Of a DNA stretch of 64,000 bases, positions 8,246 to 15,998 are shown piece by piece. Below the pieces are notes generated by a model, which made no database searches, was not told the DNA's origin, and saw only the letters and a program-made list of their open reading frames with translations. The translations under genes were made by a program, and so were the position numbers. The stretch covers positions 310,001 through 374,000 of the forward strand of contig NZ_QRGP01000002.1 in assembly GCF_003367235.1 (NCBI RefSeq). The letters run 5' to 3'. Within the stretch, counting starts at the first letter, position 1. Every line of letters starts with the position of its first letter. This DNA comes from Sphingorhabdus pulchriflava (lineage in GTDB: Bacteria > Pseudomonadota > Alphaproteobacteria > Sphingomonadales > Sphingomonadaceae).

Positions 8246-8647
8246 TTGATCGAACTCGCTACAGTCCCAAGGGGTAAGGCCTCCTCCAGAAATGGACCTG
8301 TCCTGCAGCCTGACGAACTGCACAAACTCATCCTCCAATCGCTCGACGACGATCAGGCGCAAGAGGTCGTTTCCATCCCGCTTCAAGGCAAGAGCAGCAT
8401 CGCCGACTATATGGTCGTGGCGTCCGGCCGTTCGAGTCGTCAAGTTGCATCGATGGCGCAGAAACTGGTCGAGCGCATCAAGCAGGCCGGACGGCATGCC
8501 CGTGTCGAAGGCTTGCCGACCGCCGATTGGGTACTGATCGATGCCGAGGATGTGGTCGTGCACCTGTTCCGGCCCGAAGTGCGCAGTTTCTACAATCTGG
8601 AACGGATGTGGGGCTTCGGCGACGCGCCCGAGGTTGCGAACGCCTGA
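8246..8647 (+). CDS. rsfS: Ribosomal silencing factor RsfS
   Basis: A 133-residue RsfS/Iojap protein, which binds ribosomal protein L14 and blocks subunit joining when nutrients are scarce. The core VSIPLQGKSSIADYMVVASGRSSRQVASMA and EGLPTADWVLIDAEDVVVHLFRPEVRSFYNLERMW are highly characteristic when read in pieces (IADYMVVASG, DWVLIDAEDVVVHLF). The start codon is TTG at 8246, supported by a strong AAGGAG at 8235-8240 with a five-base spacer. No ATG in a sensible place would keep the conserved N-terminal helix. The gene lies nine bases after nadD and before rlmH. Confidence 0.93.
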   Translation: MIELATVPRGKASSRNGPVLQPDELHKLILQSLDDDQAQEVVSIPLQGKSSIADYMVVASGRSSRQVASMAQKLVERIKQAGRHARVEGLPTADWVLIDAEDVVVHLFRPEVRSFYNLERMWGFGDAPEVANA

Positions 8648-8649
8648 TT

Positions 8650-8670
8650 AAATAGGGACAGTCCCTATTT
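8650..8670. repeat. 21-bp perfect palindrome between rsfS and rlmH
   Basis: AAATAGGGAC, one central A, then GTCCCTATTT: a perfect 10-base inverted repeat three bases past the rsfS stop. As RNA it would form a stable stem just upstream of the rlmH ribosome binding region. AATAGGGACAGTCCC-type sequences are, as far as I recall, dispersed repeats in several Proteobacteria, so this may be a repetitive element rather than a terminator (no long T run follows). Confidence 0.7.
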
Positions 8671-8687
8671 ATGGAGAATGGACCGCC

Positions 8688-9110
8688 ATGCGGCTGCACA
8701 TTATCGCGCGCGGCAAGATCGGACGCTCCCCCGAAAGCGAGCTTGTCGACCGCTATCTGAAGCGCCTGACATGGCCGTACAGGTTGACTGAACTGCCTGA
8801 TCGCGGCGGAAATATGCCGCCCGCAGAGCGTAATAGTCGCACCGTCCTACTCGACGAAAAGGGCGAGCAGATCGCTTCTTCAGAAATGGCCAAAATGCTC
8901 GAGCGCTGGCGCGACGAGGGCATTGCCGAAGTGCGATTTTGTCTTGGTGCCGCAGACGGCTTTGATGATGCTGATCGCACCGCTGCCGATAGGCTTATAG
9001 CCTTTGGCCGTACTACTTGGCCCCATTTGATGGCGCGGGCGATGTTGGCTGAACAGCTCTATCGGGCCACTTCTATCCTTGCCAATCACCCTTATCATCG
9101 CGAAGGATAG
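8688..9110 (+). CDS. rlmH: 23S rRNA pseudouridine-1915 N3-methyltransferase RlmH
   Basis: A 140-residue SPOUT-class methyltransferase that methylates pseudouridine 1915 of 23S rRNA using S-adenosylmethionine. Family features are the start MRLHIIARGKIGRSPESELVDRY, the DEKGEQIASSEMAKML segment, VRFCLGAADGF (glycine-rich SAM-binding loop of the trefoil knot), and the invariant C-terminal LAEQLYRATSILANHPYHREG read as two halves. Length is close to the usual 155 residues, slightly shorter. GGAG at 8671-8676 sits upstream of the ATG. It follows rsfS, the common arrangement. Confidence 0.94.
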   Translation: MRLHIIARGKIGRSPESELVDRYLKRLTWPYRLTELPDRGGNMPPAERNSRTVLLDEKGEQIASSEMAKMLERWRDEGIAEVRFCLGAADGFDDADRTAADRLIAFGRTTWPHLMARAMLAEQLYRATSILANHPYHREG

Positions 9111-9114
9111 GCTG

Positions 9115-10266
9115 ATGCTGGGTCAGGCGCGATATTTCGGATTGTCGTTGGCGGGTGTTGCGCTTTTGTCTGCTGCCGCAGCAGGCCAAAGCGATGTCGC
9201 GGCGTTGCGTGCAGCCAAAGAACGCGCCACAGCTGCTTCCGAACGGAGCGAGTTTCTGAGGCAGGAAGCTGCCAGTGCCGAAGCGACTGCCGACCGCTTT
9301 GTTGCCCGCCGTGCTGCGCTGGCTGCTGAAATAGATACCGCCAACGCGGAAATTACCGCTGCACGCGCGCGGATTGCCATCATTGCCCGGCGGCAAAAGG
9401 AACAGGCGGCTTTGCTGGGCGGGGCGAGCGCGCCGCTGATGCGGCTCAATGCCCTGCTCCAATCGATGACGCGCCAACCGGTTTCGCTGCTTCTCGCCCA
9501 ACCGGGGGATCGGCGTGACTATATCCATCTGCGCGCGACGATGTCGGCCATCGAACCCGTCGTGGCGCGGCGCACGGCTGCGCTACGTCAGCAAATGGCG
9601 TTGCAACGGGAATTGGGTGTGCAGGAGCGCACCGCTATACGGTCGCTTGCTGTTGCTCGCACTAACCTTGATGAACGGCGGCAGTCGCTGGTTGCGCTGG
9701 AAAGTGGAACGCGGGGACGTGCGCTGACCCTCAACGCCGATGCGGCGCTCGAATTTGAACGGGCGATTGGCGAAGGCGAACGTGCACGCGATCTGGTCGA
9801 GCGCATCGACGCGGATCGCGAAAGTGGCCAGACTGCAGCCTTGCTTGCCACTTATGATGGCCCCTCGCCACGCAGGTCTGGTGACATGGTTCCGAAGCCT
9901 AAACAGAGCGCCTATATCCTGCCAGTGCGTGGACAAATTGTGGCTGGCTTTGGCGAATTGAACCCAACCGGCTATCGAGAGCGGGGCCTTAGGCTCAGCG
10001 TTGCCAAAACTGCTGCTTTGGTTGCACCCGCCGATGGTATCGTGACCTTCGCTGGCCGGTACCGCAGCTTTGGCAATATCATCATCATCGAACATGGCGG
10101 AGGCTGGTCGAGCCTGATCACCAATGTCGAACGCCTCGGTGTCGAAAAAGGTGCGCGTGTAAGGCAGGGCAGCAACATCGGGCAGGCGGGCAGCGAAGCG
10201 CCTGAAATCATGGTCGAACTGCGACGGAATGGCCGGATTATCGATATCGCCGCGCTTATCGGCTGA
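9115..10266 (+). CDS. EnvC-like murein hydrolase activator with degenerate LytM domain
   Basis: A 383-residue exported protein: a signal peptide at residues 1-20 (SLAGVALLSAAAAG), a long alanine/arginine/glutamate-rich coiled coil, and a C-terminal M23/LytM-like domain from about residue 270. The zinc ligands are missing: the first motif reads RERGLRLS where active enzymes have HxGxD, and the last reads IMVELR where active enzymes have HLHFE. This matches EnvC/NlpD-type activators that switch on amidases rather than cleaving peptidoglycan themselves. I chose ATG 9115, since an upstream ATG at 9079 lies within rlmH and spoils the signal peptide. It precedes ctpA, as in many Proteobacteria. Confidence 0.87.
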   Translation: MLGQARYFGLSLAGVALLSAAAAGQSDVAALRAAKERATAASERSEFLRQEAASAEATADRFVARRAALAAEIDTANAEITAARARIAIIARRQKEQAALLGGASAPLMRLNALLQSMTRQPVSLLLAQPGDRRDYIHLRATMSAIEPVVARRTAALRQQMALQRELGVQERTAIRSLAVARTNLDERRQSLVALESGTRGRALTLNADAALEFERAIGEGERARDLVERIDADRESGQTAALLATYDGPSPRRSGDMVPKPKQSAYILPVRGQIVAGFGELNPTGYRERGLRLSVAKTAALVAPADGIVTFAGRYRSFGNIIIIEHGGGWSSLITNVERLGVEKGARVRQGSNIGQAGSEAPEIMVELRRNGRIIDIAALIG

Positions 10267-10377
10267 TGCCGCTTGTCGGCCTCTGGACCACTTTCGTGGT
10301 AAACAGGCTTTCACCATCGGCTTCAATCACGATATAGCTGGAAAATTACGCGATCAGACTCGAAGGCGAATGCGCTT

Positions 10378-11730
10378 ATGTACAGGAAAACGCTCGCAAC
10401 CGGCATCACTGCCTTTGTCATTGGCGCTTTGGCGACGACCTCGCTGACCGCCCAGCAGCGCAAGGATGATCCGCTGCGCGACATGGACGAATTCATCGCG
10501 GTCTATAAAAAGGTTCGCGCAAACTATGTCGACAAGGTCGATGACGAGCAGCTGATGAAGGGTGCGATTCAGGGGATGCTCAACACCCTTGATCCGCACA
10601 GCGCCTTCCTCGATGAAAGCAATTTCCGTGATCTGCAGACGCAGATCGAAGGTGAATATGGCGGGCTTGGCTTGTCGGTGACGCAGGAAGATGGCGCCGT
10701 AAAGGTTATCGCCCCGACCGCAGACACCCCGGCCGACAAGGCAGGGATCAAGGCAGGCGACTATATCACCCATCTCGACGGCGAACTGATTGTCGGCGAT
10801 TCGATTGACGATGCGGTAAACCGTATGCGTGGCGCGCCCGGTACATCGATCAAGCTCACCATTTTCCGCCCCGGCCGTGAAGAACCGTTCGATCTGACAC
10901 TGACCCGCGCAATCATCGACCTGAAACCGGTCAAGTGGGAAGTCAAAGACAAGATTGGCGTCATCACCATCACCGGATTCTCGGAAGAAACCGGCGAAGA
11001 TGTGGTCGCTGCAATCAAGGGCATAGAGCGCCAATTGGGCGCGAAACCGCAAGGCTATATTGTTGACCTGCGTTCCAACCCTGGCGGGATTTTGGAAGAA
11101 GCGGTCAAGGTCTCTGACGCCTTTCTAGACAAGGGCGAGATTGTTTCCGAACGTGGTCGTGACAAGGTCGTGGTCAGCCGCTGGTTTGCCGAACAGGCAA
11201 TCAAGGGCGATGTGACGGGCGGCAAGCCTGTGATCGTGTTGGTTGACGCGGGCTCTGCCTCTGCGTCTGAAATCGTTGCTGGTGCATTGCAGGACCATCG
11301 CCGCGCGCTCGTTATGGGTGAACGCAGCTTTGGCAAAGGCTCGGTGCAGAACGTGTTGCCGCTCTCGCGTGAAACCGGCCTGCGCCTCACAGTCGCGCGC
11401 TATCACCTGCCGTCGGGCCGGTCGGTACAGGAAGGTGGCGTGAAGCCCGATGTGGCGGTGCCGCAGATTTCCGATCCCGATTATCGCAAGCGCGTCGCCG
11501 TTCGCGAATCCGATTTGCGCCGCCATCTGGTCAATGAAAATCTGGCCGACGACAAGAGCCTCGAGTCCGACGGCAAGGATGATCCGCGCTTTGCCATGAC
11601 GCCCGAAGAGCTGAAAAAGCAGGGCATTGAGGATTTCCAGCTGCATTATGCGATGCAGACGCTGGAGCGTCTGGGAACGAAAGGCGCGCGCCTTGCTGAA
11701 ACCAGCGCAAAGACTGGCAAGCGCAATTAG
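10378..11730 (+). CDS. Carboxy-terminal processing protease, S41 family (CtpA)
   Basis: A 450-residue exported serine protease. It has a signal anchor (TGITAFVIGALATTSLTAQ), a PDZ domain around residues 90-180 (GEYGGLGLSV, PADKAGIKAGDYI), and the tail-specific protease core. The catalytic serine is in GSASASE at residues 292-298 and the lysine is Lys320 in SFGKGSVQ, so the Ser-Lys dyad is intact. Such enzymes trim periplasmic proteins and control peptidoglycan hydrolases, which fits the EnvC-like gene just upstream. The PDZ motif and GGVKPDVAVP near residue 360 are typical. The start at 10378 lies 111 bases after the upstream stop, so it may have its own promoter. Confidence 0.93.
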   Translation: MYRKTLATGITAFVIGALATTSLTAQQRKDDPLRDMDEFIAVYKKVRANYVDKVDDEQLMKGAIQGMLNTLDPHSAFLDESNFRDLQTQIEGEYGGLGLSVTQEDGAVKVIAPTADTPADKAGIKAGDYITHLDGELIVGDSIDDAVNRMRGAPGTSIKLTIFRPGREEPFDLTLTRAIIDLKPVKWEVKDKIGVITITGFSEETGEDVVAAIKGIERQLGAKPQGYIVDLRSNPGGILEEAVKVSDAFLDKGEIVSERGRDKVVVSRWFAEQAIKGDVTGGKPVIVLVDAGSASASEIVAGALQDHRRALVMGERSFGKGSVQNVLPLSRETGLRLTVARYHLPSGRSVQEGGVKPDVAVPQISDPDYRKRVAVRESDLRRHLVNENLADDKSLESDGKDDPRFAMTPEELKKQGIEDFQLHYAMQTLERLGTKGARLAETSAKTGKRN

Positions 11731-11750
11731 AGCCTGCTAGACACGCGCAT

Positions 11751-12230
11751 ATGACCGGTTTCGATCGTGCGCGCTGGCTTGCGCTTCTGCTTCCTTTCGG
11801 GCTCCTCGTCGGAGCTTATGTGTCACAATATATTGGCGGATTATATCCGTGCGAGATGTGCTGGTGGCAACGCTGGCCCCATTTTGCGGCGCTTCCTTTG
11901 GCGCTGGGTGCGTTTGTACTTCCGGGAGAAGGCAAGCGTCGCCTGTTCACAGCCTTGGCGGCGCTCGCCATCCTGACCAGTGGTCTTATCGGCGGCTATC
12001 ATGCCGGGGTCGAATATGGCTGGTGGGAAGGTATAACCACCTGTTCGTCGACGGTTACTGCGGAAAGCGGAAAGGACGTGCTCGACGCCATATTGGATGC
12101 GCCGCTGATCCGCTGCGACATCGCACCGTGGACGCTATTTGGCATCTCGCTGGCTGGGTTCAACTTCCTGATTTCAACATTTGGTGCACTCGCCATCTTC
12201 GCGCTGTTGCGCAAGGGAGGGAAAGCATGA
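11751..12230 (+). CDS. dsbB: Disulfide bond formation protein B
   Basis: A 159-residue inner-membrane protein with four predicted TM helices that reoxidises DsbA and passes electrons to quinone. The first periplasmic loop carries the CxxC pair at Cys34 and Cys37 (YPCEMCWWQRWP), and the second periplasmic loop has Cys98 and Cys122, so both redox pairs are present. QR after the first CxxC is the family's quinone-site signature. It lies 20 bases after the protease gene and overlaps the next gene (coq7) by four bases, so translation of the two is coupled. Length is within the usual range. Confidence 0.9.
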   Translation: MTGFDRARWLALLLPFGLLVGAYVSQYIGGLYPCEMCWWQRWPHFAALPLALGAFVLPGEGKRRLFTALAALAILTSGLIGGYHAGVEYGWWEGITTCSSTVTAESGKDVLDAILDAPLIRCDIAPWTLFGISLAGFNFLISTFGALAIFALLRKGGKA

Positions 12231-12751
12231 TCGCCAATCAAGCCGCCAGCCGTTTGAGCATGATCCGCGTCGATCAGGCGGGCGAATATGGCGCCACGCG
12301 CATTTATGCAGGCCAATTGGCGATGTTGGGGGATCGCCACCCGGCCGCGCGCAGCATCGCACATATGGCTGAGCAGGAACGCCGCCATCTCGATGCCTTT
12401 GACCGGTTGATGGCCGAACGCGGCGTGCGCCCTACCGCGCTCCAGCCTTTCTGGAATGTCGCAGGTTTTGCGTTGGGCGCGGTGACCGCCGCCATTGGAC
12501 CCGAGGCGGCGATGGCCTGCACTGTTGCGGTCGAAACCGAAATCGACGCCCATTATCGCGAACAGCTAGCTGAATTGGGAGAGAGCGATCCTTCGCTGTC
12601 TGCCATGATCGAGGAATTCCGTCAGGAAGAGGTTGAGCATAAGGAAACCGCGCTTGCCGCCGGGGCCGAGCAGGCCCCTGCCTATCCGTTGATGAGTGCG
12701 GCAATTCGTCTTGGCTGCCGGGCGGCGATTGCGCTTTCGAAGCGAATTTGA
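12227..12751 (+). CDS. coq7: Demethoxyubiquinone hydroxylase (Coq7/CAT5 family)
   Basis: A 174-residue di-iron carboxylate hydroxylase that introduces the C5/C6 hydroxyl in ubiquinone synthesis. The four-helix ligand set is visible as DQAGEYGATRIY (Glu), AEQERRHLDAF (ExxH), ETEIDAHY and QEEVEHKETAL (ExxH). The C-terminal segment LMSAAIRLGCRAAIALSKRI is the membrane-associating end normally found. The start ATG 12227 overlaps the dsbB stop (ATGA); longer readings in this frame run back through dsbB and are not real. Pairing with a quinone-linked oxidoreductase gene may be incidental. Confidence 0.92.
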   Translation: MIANQAASRLSMIRVDQAGEYGATRIYAGQLAMLGDRHPAARSIAHMAEQERRHLDAFDRLMAERGVRPTALQPFWNVAGFALGAVTAAIGPEAAMACTVAVETEIDAHYREQLAELGESDPSLSAMIEEFRQEEVEHKETALAAGAEQAPAYPLMSAAIRLGCRAAIALSKRI

Positions 12752-12832
12752 CCGCCATCAATGTAGCGCTGAATTTCATTTGCCATTCATCCAGCAGCGC
12801 CTAAGCCCAAACCCAGATTCTGGAGTAACCCG

Positions 12833-13414
12833 ATGACCAATCGTACAGCCCTCATATTTGGTGCCGCATGTGCACTCATGGCAACCCCGGTTTTTGCGCA
12901 AGAGGGGGAAGCGCCAGCCGCCACGCCCGATGCGGAAAAGATCAACATGGTCATTGTCTATGGCGAAGACGAATGTGCTGCGAGCACAGATGACCAGATC
13001 AATGTTTGCGCAAGGCTGTCCGAATCCGACCGCTATCGCATCCCGACCCAGTTGCGCGATGACCCCAATGACCCGAGTAAGGAGGCTTGGACCAATCGTG
13101 TTCTGGCCTATGAATATGTCGGTCGCGAAGGCACGATGAGCTGCAGCGCCTCAGGCGCCGGGGGCTTTACCGGCTGCGGACTGAAGCAAATTGACGCCGC
13201 CTATGCCGAGAAAAAGGAAGATCCCGGGCTGACTTTCGGCCGTATGATTGCGGCCGAGCGCAAGAAGCGCCTCGACACCATTGATGCTGAAGCGGCGCTC
13301 GTCGAAGAACGCGTCAAGCAGTTCGAAAAAGAGCGCGCCGAACGCGAAGCACGGATGGCAAACGAAGCGCCAGGGACGGAAAATCCCGACAGCGCACCGC
13401 CCCAGCCTGAATAA
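12833..13414 (+). CDS. Exported protein of unknown function
   Basis: A 193-residue protein with a clear signal peptide (residues 1-22, ending TPVFAQ). The mature part begins acidic, has four cysteines (ECAAS, NVCARLS, MSCSAS, TGCGL) that could form two disulfides, and ends in a charged helix-rich region (AEAALVEERVKQFEKERAEREARM) that is probably a coiled coil, followed by a proline-rich tail. The sequence SESDRYRIPTQLRDDP is of a kind seen in conserved sphingomonad periplasmic proteins, but I know no function. Start ATG follows TGGAG. It ends seven bases before the convergent TetR gene. Confidence 0.8.
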   Translation: MTNRTALIFGAACALMATPVFAQEGEAPAATPDAEKINMVIVYGEDECAASTDDQINVCARLSESDRYRIPTQLRDDPNDPSKEAWTNRVLAYEYVGREGTMSCSASGAGGFTGCGLKQIDAAYAEKKEDPGLTFGRMIAAERKKRLDTIDAEAALVEERVKQFEKERAEREARMANEAPGTENPDSAPPQPE

Positions 13415-13420
13415 AGCCGT

Positions 13421-14062
13421 CTACTCGGCCAACAGGCCGCGCATGATCAATTCGATCGTATGTTCACGATAGGCGTCGCGCATCTCGGGAGAGATGTCAT
13501 GCTGATCATAGCAATGCCGCAGTACTAGGCGTGCCGAGAAAAAGCGGTCCGCTGCACCGGTCAGCGAAAAATAGAAAAGCTGCGGGTCGACCGGACGGAA
13601 TTTGCCGGCTTTTACGCCTTCCTCGATCAGCACATCATAAGCATCCGACAGCGGCTTCAGATAGCGTTCGGCAATACGCGCGGCCTCAATCGGCGCGGCA
13701 TCGCGGACCATGCGCATCATCAAACGATTGAGATACGGGAAGGTGTAATAGGTGTCGATCACCCCGCTGATATGACGGCGAAGTTTTTCCTCGGGCGGCA
13801 TATCCTTGGCGACCAGCGCATTGAGGTGGACCACGATATTTCCCATGTCGCGGTCGAGCAAGGCCAGCATCAGGCCGTTTTTGTTGCCGAAATAATATTT
13901 GACCAGCGCACTGTTCAGACCTGCGCGCAGGGACAATTCGGAAAGCGACAGGTCGATTGTGTCTCCTTCGCGCATGATTTCGCTTGCCGCTTCAAGCAGT
14001 TGTTCGCGTGCGCCACTTTGCGTCTCATTGGCGCTGGCTAGTTTCTGACCGTTTGTCGCCAC
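13421..14062 (-). CDS. TetR/AcrR family transcriptional regulator
   Basis: A 213-residue TetR-type repressor. The N-terminal helix-turn-helix covers about residues 20-65 (ETQSGAREQLLEAASEIM, LSELSLRAGLNSALVKYYFGNKNGLMLAL), with the hallmark KYYFGNK. The C-terminal ligand domain begins near residue 75 and includes the DTYYTFPYLNRLMMRM segment. It sits at the downstream end of a minus-strand crotonase, SDR and thiolase group, so it may regulate that group. A candidate operator overlaps the thiolase promoter at 17189-17206, but no similar full palindrome is seen directly upstream of this gene. Confidence 0.9.
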   Translation of the reverse strand: MATNGQKLASANETQSGAREQLLEAASEIMREGDTIDLSLSELSLRAGLNSALVKYYFGNKNGLMLALLDRDMGNIVVHLNALVAKDMPPEEKLRRHISGVIDTYYTFPYLNRLMMRMVRDAAPIEAARIAERYLKPLSDAYDVLIEEGVKAGKFRPVDPQLFYFSLTGAADRFFSARLVLRHCYDQHDISPEMRDAYREHTIELIMRGLLAE

Positions 14063-14087
14063 GGCTTTACTCCCCCGGGGATGTAAG

Positions 14088-14113
14088 GTCGGGACTTATG
14101 CCCCGACCTTTTA
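14088..14113. terminator. Hairpin between crotonase and TetR genes
   Basis: GGTCGGG, a short loop, then CCCCGACC followed by TTTT on the plus strand. It lies between the end of the crotonase gene and the start of the TetR gene. On the minus strand the T run is weak, so termination there is uncertain. On the plus strand it has the better terminator shape, but it faces no nearby plus-strand gene end. Confidence 0.45.
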
Positions 14114-14118
14114 ATCGT

Positions 14119-14991
14119 TCAGTTATATACCGCTTCTTCCCACCAAGGGAAGAAGTCTGGCATATCTGTGGATACTTTGTCCGGATAATTGGGCGCGCGC
14201 TTTTCGAGGAAGCTTGAAATACCCTCTTTGGCGTCCCCCGAACGCGACCGGCGATAGATAGCGCGGCTGTCAATCTTGTGTGCTTCCATCGGGTGCGGCT
14301 GGGCCGAATTGCGCCACAGCATGTGACGGGTCAGCGCGACTGAAACAGGCGCGGTGTTGTCGGCAATTTCGCGCGCCAACTTCTGCGCTTCAGCCAGCAA
14401 TTCGCCTGCCGGATGCACCGAACGGACCAATCCACCCTTCAGGGCTTCCTGCGCGTCGAAGATGCGACCGGTAAAGCACCATTCGAGCGCTTGTTGCGGG
14501 CCGACAAGGCGCGGCAGGAACCAGCTTGAGGCAGCTTCCGGTACGATGCCGCGACGGGAAAAGACAAAACCGAAACGCGCGGTTTCGCTGGCAAGACGGA
14601 TATCCATGGCAAGCTGCATCGTAACGCCTATGCCGACAGCCGCGCCGTTGATGGCGGCAATCACCGGTTTCTTACATTCGTAGATACGCAGCGTCAGCAA
14701 ACCACCGCCGTCGCGTACCCGGGCATCGGAAAGGTCGCTCACCTGCTCGCCGCTGGCAAAGACATGCTTACCGTCTTCGGGTGTCAGGTCAGCGCCGGCA
14801 CAAAAGGCGCGATCGCCATGGCCGGTGACGATGACGGCGCGGACAGTGTCGTCGGCATCGATTGCGTCAAAGGCCGAGATCATCTCGTTCATCATCGTAC
14901 CGGTAAAGGCGTTCATTTTATCTGGGCGGTGTAGCGTGATCGTCGCCACGCCATTGTCAACTTCGTACAATATCTGGGTGTAGTTGCTCAT
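14119..14991 (-). CDS. Enoyl-CoA hydratase/isomerase family protein (crotonase)
   Basis: A 290-residue crotonase. The oxyanion-hole and CoA-binding features are present: VIVTGHGDRAFCAGADLTPEDG near residues 55-77 and KPVIAAINGAAVGIGVTMQLAMDIRLASE near residues 107-135 (quoted in part: INGAAVGIGVTMQ). FSRRGIVPEAASSWFLPRLVG follows; here glutamate in the RGIVPEAAS motif is in the position used by hydratases. The C-terminal extension (EKRAPNYPDKVSTDMPDFFP) is longer than in simple 258-residue hydratases. It is probably involved in acyl-CoA degradation with the thiolase and SDR encoded upstream, though a terminator-like hairpin separates it from them. Confidence 0.88.
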   Translation of the reverse strand: MSNYTQILYEVDNGVATITLHRPDKMNAFTGTMMNEMISAFDAIDADDTVRAVIVTGHGDRAFCAGADLTPEDGKHVFASGEQVSDLSDARVRDGGGLLTLRIYECKKPVIAAINGAAVGIGVTMQLAMDIRLASETARFGFVFSRRGIVPEAASSWFLPRLVGPQQALEWCFTGRIFDAQEALKGGLVRSVHPAGELLAEAQKLAREIADNTAPVSVALTRHMLWRNSAQPHPMEAHKIDSRAIYRRSRSGDAKEGISSFLEKRAPNYPDKVSTDMPDFFPWWEEAVYN

Positions 14992-15007
14992 TCGGGCATC
15001 CTCTTGT

Positions 15008-15041
15008 AAAAAAGAAACCCCCCTCGCAGCGCGAGAGGGGT
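15008..15041 (-). terminator. Rho-independent terminator after the SDR gene
   Basis: Read on the minus strand, a GC-rich stem (CCCCTCTCGC pairing with GCGAGGGG, with a small bulge) is followed by TTTCTTTTTT. It lies about 60 bases past the SDR stop and just before the crotonase start, so it probably ends the thiolase-SDR transcript. Confidence 0.75.
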
Positions 15042-15103
15042 GTCATGGAAAGCGAGCCATTTAGCCGCTTTCGAAACTCCCGCATGCGGGAGCAGTCGGT
15101 AAA

Positions 15104-15886
15104 TCAACGCGGAGCCATGCGGATGGCGCCGTCGAGGCGGACGTCTTCGCCGTTGAAATAGCCATTCTCGATCATCAGCATGGCAAGAGCAGCATATTCT
15201 TCCGGGTTGCCAAGACGCTTCGGATAGGGAACCGATGCACCGAGCGCGTCCTTCACCGGTTGCGGCGCCGCTGCGAGCAGCGGGGTGTTAAAGATACCCG
15301 GAAGGATGGTGTTGACGCGAATGGCTTCGTTCGAAAGGTCGCGTGCGATCGGCAGGGTCATACCGACAACGCCAGCCTTCGATGCCGAATAGGCAGCCTG
15401 ACCGATCTGTCCGTCTTCAGCTGCGACCGAAGCGGTGTTGACGATCGCGCCGCGATCACCATCGGCCTGCGGGTCGAGGGTAAGCATGCCGGCAGCCGAC
15501 TTGGCGATGCAGCGGAATGTGCCGATCAGATTGATCTGGATGATCCATTCGAAGGCCGAAACCGGGAAGTGCTTGATCGAGCCATCTTCCTTCGAACGGC
15601 TGGCGGTTTTGATCGCGTTGCCGGTACCGGCGCAGTTGACGAGGATGCGTTCCTGGCCATGCGCTGCACGTGCTTTGGCGAACGCGGCATCGACTTCTTC
15701 TTCGCTGGTCACATTGACCTTGCAGAATACGCCGCCCAGTTCGGCGGCCATGGCGTTGCCCTTTTCTTCGTTAAGGTCGAAAATCGCAACTTTGACGCCC
15801 TTTGCAGCGAGCGAACGTGCGGTTGCAGCGCCGAGGCCCGATGCGCCGCCGGTTACGACTGCTGCGACGGATGAGTCGAGTATCAT
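15104..15886 (-). CDS. Short-chain dehydrogenase, 3-hydroxyacyl-CoA dehydrogenase type
   Basis: A 260-residue classical SDR. The Rossmann motif TGGASGLGAATARSL begins near residue 13, VNCAG appears near residue 84, and the catalytic set is Ser in NTASVAAEDGQIGQ with YSASK (Tyr and Lys). The sequence order and the ending YFNGEDVRLDGAIRMAPR resemble type-2 3-hydroxyacyl-CoA dehydrogenases (HSD17B10-like), which use NAD. Encoded downstream of a thiolase and upstream of a crotonase, it plausibly provides the 3-hydroxyacyl-CoA oxidation step of beta-oxidation or isoleucine/branched-chain degradation. A clear AAGGAAA ribosome binding site precedes the ATG. Confidence 0.9.
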   Translation of the reverse strand: MILDSSVAAVVTGGASGLGAATARSLAAKGVKVAIFDLNEEKGNAMAAELGGVFCKVNVTSEEEVDAAFAKARAAHGQERILVNCAGTGNAIKTASRSKEDGSIKHFPVSAFEWIIQINLIGTFRCIAKSAAGMLTLDPQADGDRGAIVNTASVAAEDGQIGQAAYSASKAGVVGMTLPIARDLSNEAIRVNTILPGIFNTPLLAAAPQPVKDALGASVPYPKRLGNPEEYAALAMLMIENGYFNGEDVRLDGAIRMAPR

Positions 15887-15905
15887 TCTAATTTCCTTCT
15901 TGATC

Positions 15906-15993
15906 GTCGCCCCGGCGAAGGCCGGGGCCGTTGGAGGTTAATTCAATGGGTTTTGGGTAAACCGATAGCGGCCCCGGCCTTCGCCGGGGCGAC
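15906..15993. repeat. Inverted repeat with perfect 25-bp arms
   Basis: The left arm at 15906-15930 starts GTCGCCCCGGCGAAGGCCGG and the right arm at 15969-15993 is its exact reverse complement, with a 38-base spacer. It fills the gap between the thiolase and SDR genes. The CCGGCCTTCGCCGGGG core within each arm is itself a hairpin. It looks like a dispersed sphingomonad repeat element and not a simple terminator. Confidence 0.85.
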
Positions 15994-15998
15994 GGCGG

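Noticed and set aside
11849-12226. N-terminal extension of coq7
   Set aside because: It runs through dsbB in another frame; the Coq7 family starts near MIANQAASRLSMIRVDQAGE.
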